Numbered from the stretch's first letter, positions 26,917 through 35,992 are shown. The stretch: 64,000 nt of DNA from Chryseotalea sanaruensis (GCF_003990915.1 NZ_BHXQ01000005.1:62001-126000); one strand, 5' to 3'. Notes: generated from the letters alone by a model not told the origin. Program-made: numbers and translations.

Positions 26917-26924
26917 ACAAAGGT
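26917..26924 (-). promoter_or_regulatory. Candidate -7 element (TACCTTTG) near kinase start
   Basis: The - strand carries TACCTTTG, a perfect TAnnTTTG match, just before the GTG at 26913. If it is used, the GTG is too close for a leader and the ATG at 26817 may be the true start. No clear -33 TTG lies at the expected distance. The site mainly serves as a reason to doubt the start codon. Confidence 0.35.
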
Positions 26925-27061
26925 ATTCAACTCGTATAGCTGGCTTTCTCCATTTTGGTAGTTCGTAAAATGCATGCAAGGTTTTATGTAAAAAGCGAAT
27001 AATGGTCTATGCAAACGTTGACTATTCGTTTAATTACAAGATTTTTACTTATTTGTAGTTA

Positions 27062-27934
27062 ATGTCATTGACAAAAATCAGGAAGATTGGACTGGCTCTT
27101 GCTTTTTCGCCACGCATGGAAGCCATTATGGCTGAGGCCATGCGATTGGTGCATCTTTACAACAGCCTTTTGGTGCTTGTTCATGTAGGTGACAAATCGA
27201 AAGAGGCTGAGGAAAAGGTAGCGCAGCTAATTGCTAACTACAATCTTGATAAAGAACGAATTAAAATTTTGTGGAAGAAGGGTGATCCCGCAGAAAGTAT
27301 TTTAAAAGCATGCCATGAGGAGGGAGTTGATCTGCTTATTGCTGGTGCGTTGAAAAAAGAAAATCTAATGCAGCATTACCTGGGTTCAATTGCCCGTAAA
27401 ATTTTGCGCAAGGCCAATTGCTCGGTTTTAATGCTTACTAACCCCGTGCTTGATCCTAAACCTTTTTCCAATATTGTGTTGAATGCTGAGGACAGTGCTT
27501 ACGTACATGAAGCTTTGGGTATGGCGTGTAACATCGCACGGCATGATGAAGCGTCATGGGTACACGTTGTGCGAGAAGTAAAGTTCTATGGCTTAAGCAT
27601 GGCAGCTGTTGACGATTGCACTGAAGAAGAATATAATGAGGTGCGCAATGGACTACTTAAAACAGAGATTGAAAGTGTAGAACAATTACTGCATAAAGTT
27701 CCACATGAGGGAGTTAAAATAAATATTAAGCTTTTATCCGGTAAATCAGGTTTTGAGTTATCAAAGTTTGCACAACGCAAACAAGCTGATTTATTAGTAG
27801 TGGGTGCATCGCCTCGCAGGTTTTTTTTATTTGATCGTGTATTTACGCACGATCTTGAATATATTTTTCAGGACCTGCCCTGCAATTTGTTAATTGTGAA
27901 ACCAACAAACAGGAAGGAGGCTAGCAATGGATAA
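27062..27934 (+). CDS. Universal stress protein, tandem UspA domains
   Basis: A 290-aa cytoplasmic protein with two UspA domains (about 1-140 and 141-285). The first ends with the ATP-binding pattern GALKKENLMQHYLGSIARKI and SVLML, the G-2x-G-9x-G(S/T) type. The second has VGASPRRFFLFDRVFTHDLE and NLLIVK, where the nucleotide motif is weaker. It overlaps the antiporter gene by 8 bp. This pairing suggests that the Usp senses ATP or stress for the transporter, a common arrangement with CPA2 antiporters. Direct regulation is inference. Confidence 0.9.
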   Translation: MSLTKIRKIGLALAFSPRMEAIMAEAMRLVHLYNSLLVLVHVGDKSKEAEEKVAQLIANYNLDKERIKILWKKGDPAESILKACHEEGVDLLIAGALKKENLMQHYLGSIARKILRKANCSVLMLTNPVLDPKPFSNIVLNAEDSAYVHEALGMACNIARHDEASWVHVVREVKFYGLSMAAVDDCTEEEYNEVRNGLLKTEIESVEQLLHKVPHEGVKINIKLLSGKSGFELSKFAQRKQADLLVVGASPRRFFLFDRVFTHDLEYIFQDLPCNLLIVKPTNRKEASNG

Positions 27935-29204
27935 AATTGCTTCTCACCAAATAATACTCTTGCTATTGCAATTAGGTGCCATGTTGTTGGTGAGCCGTTT
28001 CTTTGGCGAAATAGCACGCAGACTTAAGCAGCCTTCAGTGGTTGGTGAAATAATTGCTGGCATTTTATTAGGCCCCTCTTTACTAGGCTTATTTGCACCT
28101 GACATTTTCCAATGGTTATTTCCTCAAACAGGTTCATCAAAATTAGTGTTAGATGGAATTGTTCAACTCTCTGTTGTATTGCTGCTTTTTATTGCAGGAT
28201 TAGAGGTTGATCTTCATATTGTTTGGAAGCAAGGGAAACAAGCTTTGCTAGTAAGTTTCTTTGCTTTAACCATACCTTTTGTTGCAGGATTCACCGTTAC
28301 CTATTTGCTTCCCTCTTTCTTTGGTATTGAAGAAAAAAACATTTTGGTATTTGCACTTTTCATTGCTACAGTTATGGGGATGACAGCCCTACCCGTAGTG
28401 GCCAGAATACTGATGGATCTCAACCTTATGCGTAGTAAAATGGGAATGCTGATTATTTCCTCTGCCATGATTGTTGACCTGATATGCTGGATGATTTTTA
28501 CAATCATACTCAGTATGATCGGCAATGGCCATCAAACACACACGTTTGCTCAGACAGTTGGAATGACAATTGGTTTTGCATTTTTTATGCTCACACTTGG
28601 TCGAGGTTTGTTTAACAGAGTTCTTCCATGGATTAATAAAAACCTTGCATGGCCAGGGGGTGTACTTTCTTTATCGCTCGGACTTTGCTTCTTATCTGCT
28701 GCTTTAACAGAGTACATCGGAATACATGCAATTTTTGGCGCATTTATTTTTGGTGTTGTCTTGGGCGATTCAGAACATTTTAGCGAACGTGCGAAAGAGA
28801 TTGTACATCAGTTTGTGAATAACATCTTTGCTCCACTGTTCTTCATTTCGATTGGACTATACGTGAATGTATTTGAAAGCTTTAGCTTAGGCATTGTGGC
28901 TGTAATTTTCATCTTGTCATTCTTAAGTAAAACTATTGGTGTTACGATTGGCGCCAGATTAGGAGGTCTATCCGGCAGCCAGTCACTGGCCGTTGGTATG
29001 GGCATGAATACACACGGTACTTTGGAAATTATTTTAGGAACTTTAGCCTTACAGGCAGGTATAATTAGTGAAGCGATTTTTGTGGCTATTCTGTTAACGG
29101 TTCTTCTCAGTATTATCATTTCGGCTCCATTGATGAAATACGCTTTAGCAATAGAGCAAAATGATAAGGGTTTGAACAAGATTATAAGGAAACTGATTAA
29201 ATAA
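27927..29204 (+). CDS. CPA2-family cation:proton antiporter
   Basis: A 425-aa inner-membrane protein of the Na+/H+ exchanger (Kef/NhaS-like) family with about twelve hydrophobic segments. VGEIIAGILLGPSLLGL near residues 37-53 is the typical first motif, and LLLFIAGLEVDL and GMTALPVVARIL follow, the latter near the ion-binding helices. It lacks a C-terminal RCK/TrkA domain, so regulation may come from the adjacent UspA-domain protein, whose gene it overlaps by 8 bp. Ion specificity (Na+ or K+) cannot be assigned. Confidence 0.92.
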   Translation: MDKIASHQIILLLLQLGAMLLVSRFFGEIARRLKQPSVVGEIIAGILLGPSLLGLFAPDIFQWLFPQTGSSKLVLDGIVQLSVVLLLFIAGLEVDLHIVWKQGKQALLVSFFALTIPFVAGFTVTYLLPSFFGIEEKNILVFALFIATVMGMTALPVVARILMDLNLMRSKMGMLIISSAMIVDLICWMIFTIILSMIGNGHQTHTFAQTVGMTIGFAFFMLTLGRGLFNRVLPWINKNLAWPGGVLSLSLGLCFLSAALTEYIGIHAIFGAFIFGVVLGDSEHFSERAKEIVHQFVNNIFAPLFFISIGLYVNVFESFSLGIVAVIFILSFLSKTIGVTIGARLGGLSGSQSLAVGMGMNTHGTLEIILGTLALQAGIISEAIFVAILLTVLLSIIISAPLMKYALAIEQNDKGLNKIIRKLIK

Positions 29205-29263
29205 AAGTTTGCTGTAGCCTGTATCTTTTTCGCAATCTGCCGTTTTGGTTGTTGAATGCTTGT

Positions 29264-29821
29264 ATGATACAGACTTCTAAAACACTTATAAATGAACCAT
29301 ACCTGATTGATCAGGCAAAGCTTAACGCAGAAGCATTTCGGCCGCTGTATGATCATTATTACAAAACCATTTTCTTATTTGTACTACATCGTGTTGGTGA
29401 AAAAGAACTATGTGCAGACCTCACTTCTCAGGTTTTCTTAAAAGCACTTCAAAACATAAAGCGTTATCAATATAAAGGGCTTCCATTTTCAGCATGGTTG
29501 TACCGTATTGCTATAAATGAAATAAACGATTTCTTTAGAAGTCAGGCAAAACAACGCTACGTGGCTATTGAAGAAGCACAATTACAAGCGCTGCATTCAG
29601 AATTAACTGAAGAATTTTCTTTAGAACATTTACAAGTTAGATTGGAAGAGTTGTTACAGAGATTGGAGCCCGATGAACTTCATCTACTAGAGTTGCGCTT
29701 TTTTGAAAGCAGACCATTTAAAGAGGTTGCAGCCATTTTAAACATTTCAGAAGTGTATGCCAAAGTAAAGACTTACCGTACACTTGAGAAACTTAAAAAA
29801 TATTTTGTTGGAAAAGCATGA
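29264..29821 (+). CDS. ECF-type RNA polymerase sigma factor
   Basis: A 185-aa sigma-70 family ECF factor. Region 2 (about 25-95) has FRPLYDHYYKTIFLFVLHRV, ADLTSQVFLKAL and FSAWLYRIAINEINDFFR. Region 4 (about 120-175) has LEPDELHLLELRFFESRPFKEVA followed by the recognition helix AAILNISEVYAKVKTYR. I prefer the ATG at 29264 to the TTG at 29249. It heads a tight four-gene run whose next gene overlaps by ATGA. That gene encodes a membrane protein with a cytoplasmic N-terminus, in the place where an anti-sigma factor usually sits. Its targets are unknown. Confidence 0.92.
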   Translation: MIQTSKTLINEPYLIDQAKLNAEAFRPLYDHYYKTIFLFVLHRVGEKELCADLTSQVFLKALQNIKRYQYKGLPFSAWLYRIAINEINDFFRSQAKQRYVAIEEAQLQALHSELTEEFSLEHLQVRLEELLQRLEPDELHLLELRFFESRPFKEVAAILNISEVYAKVKTYRTLEKLKKYFVGKA

Positions 29822-30546
29822 AAAATAAAGTAACGATAATGAATGAGCGTCAGAGAATAGCCGATGAAGAGATAGATCGCTTCAAGAATTTTGATGCTTT
29901 ATTAAAAAAGTATCAGCACAGCACCACCTCAAGAACCAATACAGGCATAAACGGATTGAAGTGGATTGTTTCCATTTTAGGTTTTGTTATTATTGGATCA
30001 TCAGTTATATACCTGACAATAGATAAGAAACAGGAAATAGTAAATGATGAGATGGTTAAGGTTGAGCCAGTTCCAGCGGAGAAGACAGACAATGGCATAG
30101 TAACAAAAAGTATTGCTGACAATGAGGTGAAGCAATCTGAAGCACAGCAAAAATTACCAACAGTTCAAACGCCAAAGCAAAAGCCTACTATAAAGAAGGA
30201 GACTGCGCTGCCAGCTCCAACACCTGTTTATGTTCAGGCGGAACCATTAGAGGGCTACGCTCATTTGTATGATTACTTCAATACAGAGCTTATTTACCCT
30301 GTTGCAGCGCTAAAAGATTCTATTCAGGGAGTTCTAACAGTAAGCTTTACAATTAATGAAGATGGGCTTCCGGAAAATTTACAATATGCAAATTCATTGG
30401 GAGAGGCATTTGAAGAAGAAGCTAAGCGACTGATCTTAAACATGCCAGCCTGGAAACCCGCAACATTAAATAATGAACCGGTATCAAGTCGGTTGTCATT
30501 GCCATTAACCTTTCAAATCCAATCCGTAAAAGAACAAACTAACTAA
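29818..30546 (+). CDS. TonB C-terminal-domain membrane protein, possible anti-sigma partner
   Basis: A 242-aa bitopic protein. Residues 1-48 are charged and cytoplasmic (RQRIADEEIDRFKNFDALLKK), residues about 49-67 form one transmembrane helix (WIVSILGFVIIGSSVIYLTI), and a Lys/Pro-rich linker leads to a TonB_C domain (about 145-240) with LIYPVAALKDSIQGVLTVSF and AWKPATLNNEPV. TonB_C domains normally contact outer-membrane receptors. It overlaps the sigma gene by 4 bp (ATGA) and has no zinc-finger anti-sigma motif. I infer it may tie sigma activity to the envelope or energise an outer-membrane partner from the same operon. Both ideas are untested. Confidence 0.82.
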   Translation: MKNKVTIMNERQRIADEEIDRFKNFDALLKKYQHSTTSRTNTGINGLKWIVSILGFVIIGSSVIYLTIDKKQEIVNDEMVKVEPVPAEKTDNGIVTKSIADNEVKQSEAQQKLPTVQTPKQKPTIKKETALPAPTPVYVQAEPLEGYAHLYDYFNTELIYPVAALKDSIQGVLTVSFTINEDGLPENLQYANSLGEAFEEEAKRLILNMPAWKPATLNNEPVSSRLSLPLTFQIQSVKEQTN

Positions 30547-30551
30547 AACTT

Positions 30552-32942
30552 ATGAGAACGTTAGTCATTTTAATAGCCTTACTGGCTTGTTTCCGAGCAC
30601 ACGGTCAGCGTTTTGAAGTAACACAAACTTTACCCTTACCGGATTCTATAAACTCAGCAGAAATAGATCATGCAGATTTTGATAATGATGGCTTGTTAGA
30701 TCTAATCATCTTGGTTTCAACAGTAGAGGATTTACATTATATATTATTTGTCAAAGGGGATACAGTTGATGTGCCCGACATCATGGCTAATGCTATAGCA
30801 GTAAATGATTATATCAGCTATATGTTAGTCGATTATGATGATGATAACGATATTGACATAATTTTATTTGGATCAGCTACTCGCCTGCTGCGAAATTCTG
30901 GAAACTTCTTGTTTACAAAGGAAGAGATTAATCTTCCGACATTTACCAAGTCGGTGTTTGTTGACCTGAACAATAACGGAAACAAGGAGGTGATTGGAAG
31001 TACAATCATAGATGGGAAATCGCAATTAGTAATTTTTGAAAAACAACAAAACAACACTTGGCATGCGGTGGGGGATACACTAGCGATGGCTGTTGAGGCT
31101 ATAGAGGTATTGGATAGTAATGCCGATGGTAACATGGATGTTTTTGTCAGTGGCCGACACAGTGTTGACTCCATATTCACTGGCTTTCTGCTTAATGAAG
31201 GTGCGTTTAAGTTAAGCGCAACAAGTGGTTACGAATGGCTTGGAAACTTGTCGTCAGGTGACTTGAATGGTGATGGGGTTTTTGACATCTCTTTTTCAGG
31301 TGTAAATAACCAAGGCAGCACTAACAATCGTATGCTACTAAGTAAAAATGGAGCCCATTTGGAGAAAGATAGTGTGTTACAATTAATAAACGCTCAAACT
31401 TTTATTGCGGATTTTAATTCAGATGGGAAAGCAGATATTCAGTTGTGGGGCGAATCTTTATCGGATGGTGTGCTTAACCTAATCCAAACAACCGAGGGTT
31501 ATGATACAATTCAAAGCGACAATCTTCTTTTGCAGCGTTTTGCCGATATGGACAGAGATGGTGATCTCGATGTGATTCAATTAATTCAATCAACTTCTTT
31601 AGAAATAGTTATCCTTCGTAATAATTCAAGTATTAATGAGGGGCCGCAACCACCAGCAAATGGTTTAGGTATTCCGGTTTTCGATAGATTCTTTCTTTAC
31701 TGGGACGAAGCGGTAGATGATCATACTATAACCCCATCTCTTACCTATGATGTAATGCTTGAGGGTTCTGGTGCGCAGCAAATGGGTGAGTTCGATTTAT
31801 TGAATGAACGTAGATTAAAGGTGTCGCACGGCAATACAGGTACTCAAAATTTTAAGCTTTATAATAGCTTGCCTTCCATGCCTGTTTCATTTGCCATTCA
31901 GGCTATCGATAATTCATTTACTACTTTTTCTGGTGAAAATGGATTGTGCATAGGTTCAGGCTCTCTAATCTGTAATGAAATTCAAACTGAAAATTTACAG
32001 GTTTGTACGAATGAACAAGTAGCGATTGCCTCACCCCCACAATCACTTTGGTTTTCATTTGCAGAAGGATTTTTAGGTTTTAAAGATGGTTATAGCTTTG
32101 CAGCCGAAAAATCAGACACGTTGTTTTATTTTGATCCAACTGCTCCAGGCTGCGCAGCACTTAAAATTTTTGTGATAGAGATAAACAATACGACTAAGAA
32201 GGAATACTATACACGATATGCTTGCGAGAATGAAACAATAAAATTTGGTGTAGAGCATGATTGGGAGTTGGTTGCTTGGAGTAGTTTGTTAAAAGGAGAT
32301 TTAGGGAGTCAGGATAGTATTGATTACGTGGTAACTACTACCGATAGTCTGTTTGTAACTATACAGAATGATAAAGGTTGTGCAATCTCAAGAAGGACAG
32401 CTATTCGCATAAGTAAACCTGTGCTCACAGTGAATGATGAAGAATTTATAATCTTAAAAGGACAAGAGGTGCAGTTAAATGTATCAGGTGCCGAAAGGTG
32501 GCTCTGGATACCTGCCGATCGATTGACTGACGCTTCTATTTCGAATCCTATTGCATCACCGATTGTAACAACAACTTATATTGTTACCGGATATGATTCC
32601 CTAGACTGTAGCGCTCAGGCACTAATAAAAATTACTGTTGAAAATACTGGATTTGTACCGAGCTTATTTACACCAAATAACGATGGTAAGAATGATGAGC
32701 TAAAACTCTATGGCTTAACTGCAATTCCTTCTTTTAAATTTTCCATTTATAATAGAGAGGGAAATCTTGTGTATGAAGTAAGCAATCCTATAGAAGCAAC
32801 TCAACTTGGTTGGGATGGTACACGTAATGGAATTAAGCAACCTGCTGGTGTTTATTTTTGGAAAGTAACCGGATCTATGGCCTCTGGTGAAACTGTTAGA
32901 CTTAATGGTAAAACAGAAGGATCAATTGTTTTGGTGCGATGA
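30552..32942 (+). CDS. Secreted FG-GAP propeller protein with CHU_C (T9SS type B) domain
   Basis: A 796-aa cargo protein. A signal peptide ends near AHGQ (residue 19). Seven calcium-loop repeats of the form DxDxDGxxD start near residues 42, 94, 138, 188, 237, 287 and 332, which suits a seven-bladed FG-GAP/VCBS propeller. A middle region has paired cysteines and an Ig-like part (about 635-695). The last 90 residues are the gliding-motility-associated CHU_C domain (FTPNNDGKNDELKLYG, FSIYNREGNLVYEV, GWDG, PAGVYFWKV). Type B domains usually need a PorP/SprF-like partner, and the next gene, overlapping by ATGA, encodes one. It is probably an adhesin or surface protein. Confidence 0.9.
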   Translation: MRTLVILIALLACFRAHGQRFEVTQTLPLPDSINSAEIDHADFDNDGLLDLIILVSTVEDLHYILFVKGDTVDVPDIMANAIAVNDYISYMLVDYDDDNDIDIILFGSATRLLRNSGNFLFTKEEINLPTFTKSVFVDLNNNGNKEVIGSTIIDGKSQLVIFEKQQNNTWHAVGDTLAMAVEAIEVLDSNADGNMDVFVSGRHSVDSIFTGFLLNEGAFKLSATSGYEWLGNLSSGDLNGDGVFDISFSGVNNQGSTNNRMLLSKNGAHLEKDSVLQLINAQTFIADFNSDGKADIQLWGESLSDGVLNLIQTTEGYDTIQSDNLLLQRFADMDRDGDLDVIQLIQSTSLEIVILRNNSSINEGPQPPANGLGIPVFDRFFLYWDEAVDDHTITPSLTYDVMLEGSGAQQMGEFDLLNERRLKVSHGNTGTQNFKLYNSLPSMPVSFAIQAIDNSFTTFSGENGLCIGSGSLICNEIQTENLQVCTNEQVAIASPPQSLWFSFAEGFLGFKDGYSFAAEKSDTLFYFDPTAPGCAALKIFVIEINNTTKKEYYTRYACENETIKFGVEHDWELVAWSSLLKGDLGSQDSIDYVVTTTDSLFVTIQNDKGCAISRRTAIRISKPVLTVNDEEFIILKGQEVQLNVSGAERWLWIPADRLTDASISNPIASPIVTTTYIVTGYDSLDCSAQALIKITVENTGFVPSLFTPNNDGKNDELKLYGLTAIPSFKFSIYNREGNLVYEVSNPIEATQLGWDGTRNGIKQPAGVYFWKVTGSMASGETVRLNGKTEGSIVLVR

Positions 32943-34504
32943 GGATACTGATTAAAAGTGTGTTAATTGTTTTGTTAAGTGGTCCTGGATATCTCGTGCA
33001 GGCACAATACTTTCAATTTAGTCAGTATAACTTTACAAAACAGCGTATTAATCCTGCACTAGTAGCCAATAGCGATTACGCCTCTGTAAGTTTGGATTTC
33101 CGACATCAACCAACCGCTGGAGGATTTAACCTAACCAGTAATTTTTTAGATGTCTCGTATCCTTTAATAGCCAGTAATGGCAAACGATGGTCTGGCTTTG
33201 GTTTATCCTTTATGGATGACCGTGCCGGGCAACAGGCACTTTTTCAAGCACAAGAAGCGGCACTTGCTTATGCCATCAATATTACACCAGCAAAAGGACA
33301 GACACTTTCGCTGGGAACAAAAGTTCTATATCAAAGTAAGCGACTTAACATGGATGAACTTTTTACAGGCGCTCAGTTTATACCGGATCGAGGTTTTGAT
33401 GAATCTATTTTTAATGGCGAAGACAATACAGCTTTACGAACAAACTATGTTTCTTTTAATCTCGGTCTCCATTGGCAGCAAGTTGACCGAAGAGGTAGCA
33501 CGATGTCTTATTTTGGCATATCTTTTTTTGATTTCAATAAACCTAATGATTCATTTCTTGAAGAAACGAATACATTGAATAGTACTGTAGTTGGTTCAGT
33601 TGGTGCTAATATTTATAAAAGGGGCAAACTAAGTGTTATGCCTGAAGTACTCTTTACAATTAATTCTAATACTGCACTTTTTAATATTGGAACAGTTACC
33701 CGTTACGATTTAACTACAAAATGGAGAGGTTTTAATGATCATTTGAATTTTATTACAAAGGTTGTTCCCGGGCGTTCTATAATAACCGGAATTCAATTTC
33801 AGCGAGAGACATTTGCGTTGGGTCTGAGTTATGATTTTCCTGCGGGTAAAGGTAATGTAGCAAATACTGGAGCAGTTGAAATAGGTTTGGAGTTGAAACG
33901 ACTGGTAATACCCAAGGCCAGACGAAAATCTGCAAACAAGAAAACAAGTGAAAAAGCTTCGGCACCAAAGGCCACTACTTCAAAGCAAATTATGCCTGCT
34001 GCAATAACAAAAGACTCAACGGAACAGTCAACGATTAAAGCTGCCGTTGAAGAATCGGGTGATAGCAAGGTAGAAACAATGAGTACACGCTTAAAGCATA
34101 AGCAAGATTCTTTAGCAACATTGGCTCGAGCTGGCTCACTTAAACATGAGCCTTATGTAGTGGAGAAAACCACTTTGCATTTCAATTTTGAATTTAATAG
34201 TGCTGATCTGGATGATGAATCATCTCAATATTTAGGAGATTTAGCAGAGGCCTTAAAAGATAACCCTCAATTAAGAATAAAATTGGTTGGTCATACAGAT
34301 AATGTAGGCTCTGATAAATTCAATTTGAAGCTCTCCATTTATCGTGCTGAAGTGATAAAAAGTTTCATCGTAGAGCAAGGCATAGCTGCTGATCGTATTT
34401 TGGCAGATGGTAAAGGTATGCGTGAGCCACTAAATGCAAATAAAAATGAAGCAGAAAGAGCTTTGAACAGAAGAGTGGAGCTAACGATTATGTACGAAGA
34501 GTAG
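32939..34504 (+). CDS. PorP/SprF-like outer-membrane protein fused to an OmpA domain
   Basis: A 521-aa protein with signal peptide (ending VQAQ, residue 22) and an N-terminal PorP/SprF domain (about 23-320). That domain has the family start QFSQYNFTKQRINPALVA and ends in a beta-barrel strand pattern FALGLSYDFP. A Lys/Ala/Thr-rich linker (320-400) leads to an OmpA/MotB peptidoglycan-binding domain (about 405-521) with LVGHTDNVGSDKFNLKLSIYRA and NRRVELTI. In P. gingivalis T9SS, PorP and the OmpA-domain protein PorE are separate interacting proteins; here both activities sit in one chain. It overlaps the CHU_C cargo gene by ATGA, fitting an SprB/SprF-type cargo and partner pair. Confidence 0.9.
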   Translation: MRILIKSVLIVLLSGPGYLVQAQYFQFSQYNFTKQRINPALVANSDYASVSLDFRHQPTAGGFNLTSNFLDVSYPLIASNGKRWSGFGLSFMDDRAGQQALFQAQEAALAYAINITPAKGQTLSLGTKVLYQSKRLNMDELFTGAQFIPDRGFDESIFNGEDNTALRTNYVSFNLGLHWQQVDRRGSTMSYFGISFFDFNKPNDSFLEETNTLNSTVVGSVGANIYKRGKLSVMPEVLFTINSNTALFNIGTVTRYDLTTKWRGFNDHLNFITKVVPGRSIITGIQFQRETFALGLSYDFPAGKGNVANTGAVEIGLELKRLVIPKARRKSANKKTSEKASAPKATTSKQIMPAAITKDSTEQSTIKAAVEESGDSKVETMSTRLKHKQDSLATLARAGSLKHEPYVVEKTTLHFNFEFNSADLDDESSQYLGDLAEALKDNPQLRIKLVGHTDNVGSDKFNLKLSIYRAEVIKSFIVEQGIAADRILADGKGMREPLNANKNEAERALNRRVELTIMYEE

Positions 34505-34512
34505 GCTCTGGC

Positions 34513-35457
34513 TTAGAAAATTCTGGACCATCGACTCTCTAATAATTCAATGTATTTTATCTTCAGCTCCTCAGAAAGAAAGCTGACATTGACAAAATCT
34601 TTCCATACTGAAAGAAGTGTCTTGAATTTACTGATAGAATTTTCTCGCGATCGTATTGATATATTCAGTTTAGTGGCGGCCTCTTCGAAATCAGCTTTTT
34701 TAATTTTCTTTTTCTTCCCGTTAAGTGTCAATGCTAAGTCTTCATCATCTTCAGGCATGAGTAATTTTGTAGCAACGTGATCGTATGCAGGTGAAAGTGA
34801 ATAACCTAAGCCCGGTACATTTAGTAATGAAAAATTCTTCAAATGCATATCCGCATTCCCAGTAAGGAAGCTAAACAGCACTTGTTCAAAAAAGTTGATT
34901 GTATCTAAACCAGGATTTTGTGAATGGCGTAAAATAGCTTCCCCAACTTGCTCATAAGACCCATGGTATTTATGTTCGGTTAGTCTTTCCGTCAACTGAC
35001 ACATATCCTCCATATGAAGTTTGTTTTTCTTATTGCGGTCAACTCTCTTTGTTAGATAAGCGAGGTTTCCTGAGGTTAGCCGAATTAAAGTATGCGGTAC
35101 TGTAGCAATGCCGCTCAATTCAGCCAGGTGCATTGTTAAATCCTCTATTTCAGGCAGTGAATGAAATTTATCCGTAGGTGGTTTAAGTATATAGTTCCCC
35201 CACAATCCAACTATGGTAAATCGAGTAACTGCGTCTTTATGTTTCTTCTCAATATCAAGTGAAAGTTTAGGTTGAACACCTGTAAGCGCAAACTGGCTTC
35301 TAATAACTTTTTCAGCTAGTCCCTGTATTTCCCCCTCATCAAAAGCTAATTCAGGAACTACAACACTTCCAAATATTTTACGGGCACAAATCTTATGAAA
35401 AACTACTTCTTCATTAACAAGTGACTTATAGCAGTATAGACATCGTGATACGCTCAT
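34513..35457 (-). CDS. hipT: HipT-type serine/threonine kinase toxin
   Basis: A 314-aa HipA-fold kinase lacking the N-terminal subdomain, which is supplied by the separate HipS gene. The N-terminus has a zinc-ribbon-like C6-x2-C9...H21-x2-C24. The glycine-rich loop is ALTGVQPKL at 57-65. The ATP lysine is probably K92 (YILKPP), the catalytic loop TGNADMHLKNFSL has D203, and the metal site LSPAYDH has D226. In E. coli HipT two autophosphorylated serines sit at 57 and 59; here those places are Ala57 and Thr59. The ATG at 35457 overlaps the hipS stop (ATGA). A longer frame from 35490 is less likely. The target is probably an aminoacyl-tRNA synthetase, by family analogy only. Confidence 0.88.
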   Translation of the reverse strand: MSVSRCLYCYKSLVNEEVVFHKICARKIFGSVVVPELAFDEGEIQGLAEKVIRSQFALTGVQPKLSLDIEKKHKDAVTRFTIVGLWGNYILKPPTDKFHSLPEIEDLTMHLAELSGIATVPHTLIRLTSGNLAYLTKRVDRNKKNKLHMEDMCQLTERLTEHKYHGSYEQVGEAILRHSQNPGLDTINFFEQVLFSFLTGNADMHLKNFSLLNVPGLGYSLSPAYDHVATKLLMPEDDEDLALTLNGKKKKIKKADFEEAATKLNISIRSRENSISKFKTLLSVWKDFVNVSFLSEELKIKYIELLESRWSRIF

Positions 35458-35771
35458 TCTTCTTCTATTATGCTTACAGCCCCGATGCAATCACGACAGC
35501 ATGCTAAAAGTAAGCCCATACGATCTCGTGATTTTAACTTCCAATTTCTCTCCGCAATTTCAAGTAACCATCCTTCAGGGATCAGACCATCAAAAAATGC
35601 AAAAAGAGTTTTGCTGTGATAAGGGGTGCTTGTTATCGGTAAAGTCAGGCTAACGGGTAGACTATTTTGTTGAGCTAGATAATAGGTATCATAGGTGAAT
35701 GTGTAGCCTTCTTCATTTTCAGTGAGAAGCCCCGCCAGTTCATTATGCATAAAAACTTTGGCTTTACGCAT
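35454..35771 (-). CDS. hipS: HipS, stand-alone HipA N-terminal subdomain (antitoxin)
   Basis: A 105-aa protein equal to the HipA N-subdomain 1 (Couple_hipA). It contains YLAQQNSLPVSLTLPI, FAFFDGLIPEGW and RDRMGLLLACCRDCIGAV. In E. coli HipBST the corresponding protein HipS, not HipB, neutralises the kinase by placing a tryptophan in its active site. W68 in GLIPEGW is the likely counterpart. It starts 4 nt after hipB ends and overlaps hipT by 4 bp. The clean ATGA junction and intact ends show a real split gene and not a frameshifted hipA. Confidence 0.88.
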   Translation of the reverse strand: MRKAKVFMHNELAGLLTENEEGYTFTYDTYYLAQQNSLPVSLTLPITSTPYHSKTLFAFFDGLIPEGWLLEIAERNWKLKSRDRMGLLLACCRDCIGAVSIIEEE

Positions 35772-35775
35772 AGTA

Positions 35776-35991
35776 TTAATCGGTTGATCTGTCTACACGT
35801 ATTGGGCCTAATTCATGACCAAATAACTTTAAAACTTCATTCACCTTATCCATTCTCAATGTTGACTTCCCTTGTTCAATTTCTCGTATAAAGCGAAGTC
35901 CAACACCTGCTTTTGCGGCAAGCTCCGGTTGAGTGAGTCCCAAAACTTTGCGTTTTTTCTTTATAAATGCTGAAGTCTTATTAGTCTCCAT
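35776..35991 (-). CDS. hipB: HipB-type XRE transcriptional regulator
   Basis: A 71-aa DNA-binding protein. The Cro/CI helix-turn-helix spans about 12-62 with RKVLGLTQPELAAKAGVGLRF then EIEQGKSTLRMDKVNEVL. It is first in a hipB-hipS-hipT operon and likely represses it by binding the three palindromes directly upstream (35993-36092). Its ATG (35991) is 2 nt from the first palindrome, so the operator overlaps the ribosome-binding region and occupancy would block expression. Length and order match the three-gene E. coli O127 system. Confidence 0.9.
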   Translation of the reverse strand: METNKTSAFIKKKRKVLGLTQPELAAKAGVGLRFIREIEQGKSTLRMDKVNEVLKLFGHELGPIRVDRSTD

Positions 35992-35992
35992 T

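Noticed and set aside
28808..29356. 182-aa open frame on the - strand opposite the antiporter
   Set aside because: It is a shadow of the strongly supported antiporter and sigma genes and shows no family motif.
34513..35771. hipS and hipT as a frameshifted single hipA
   Set aside because: They join by a clean ATGA overlap, HipT begins with its own zinc-ribbon-like segment, and the order matches the known three-gene system.
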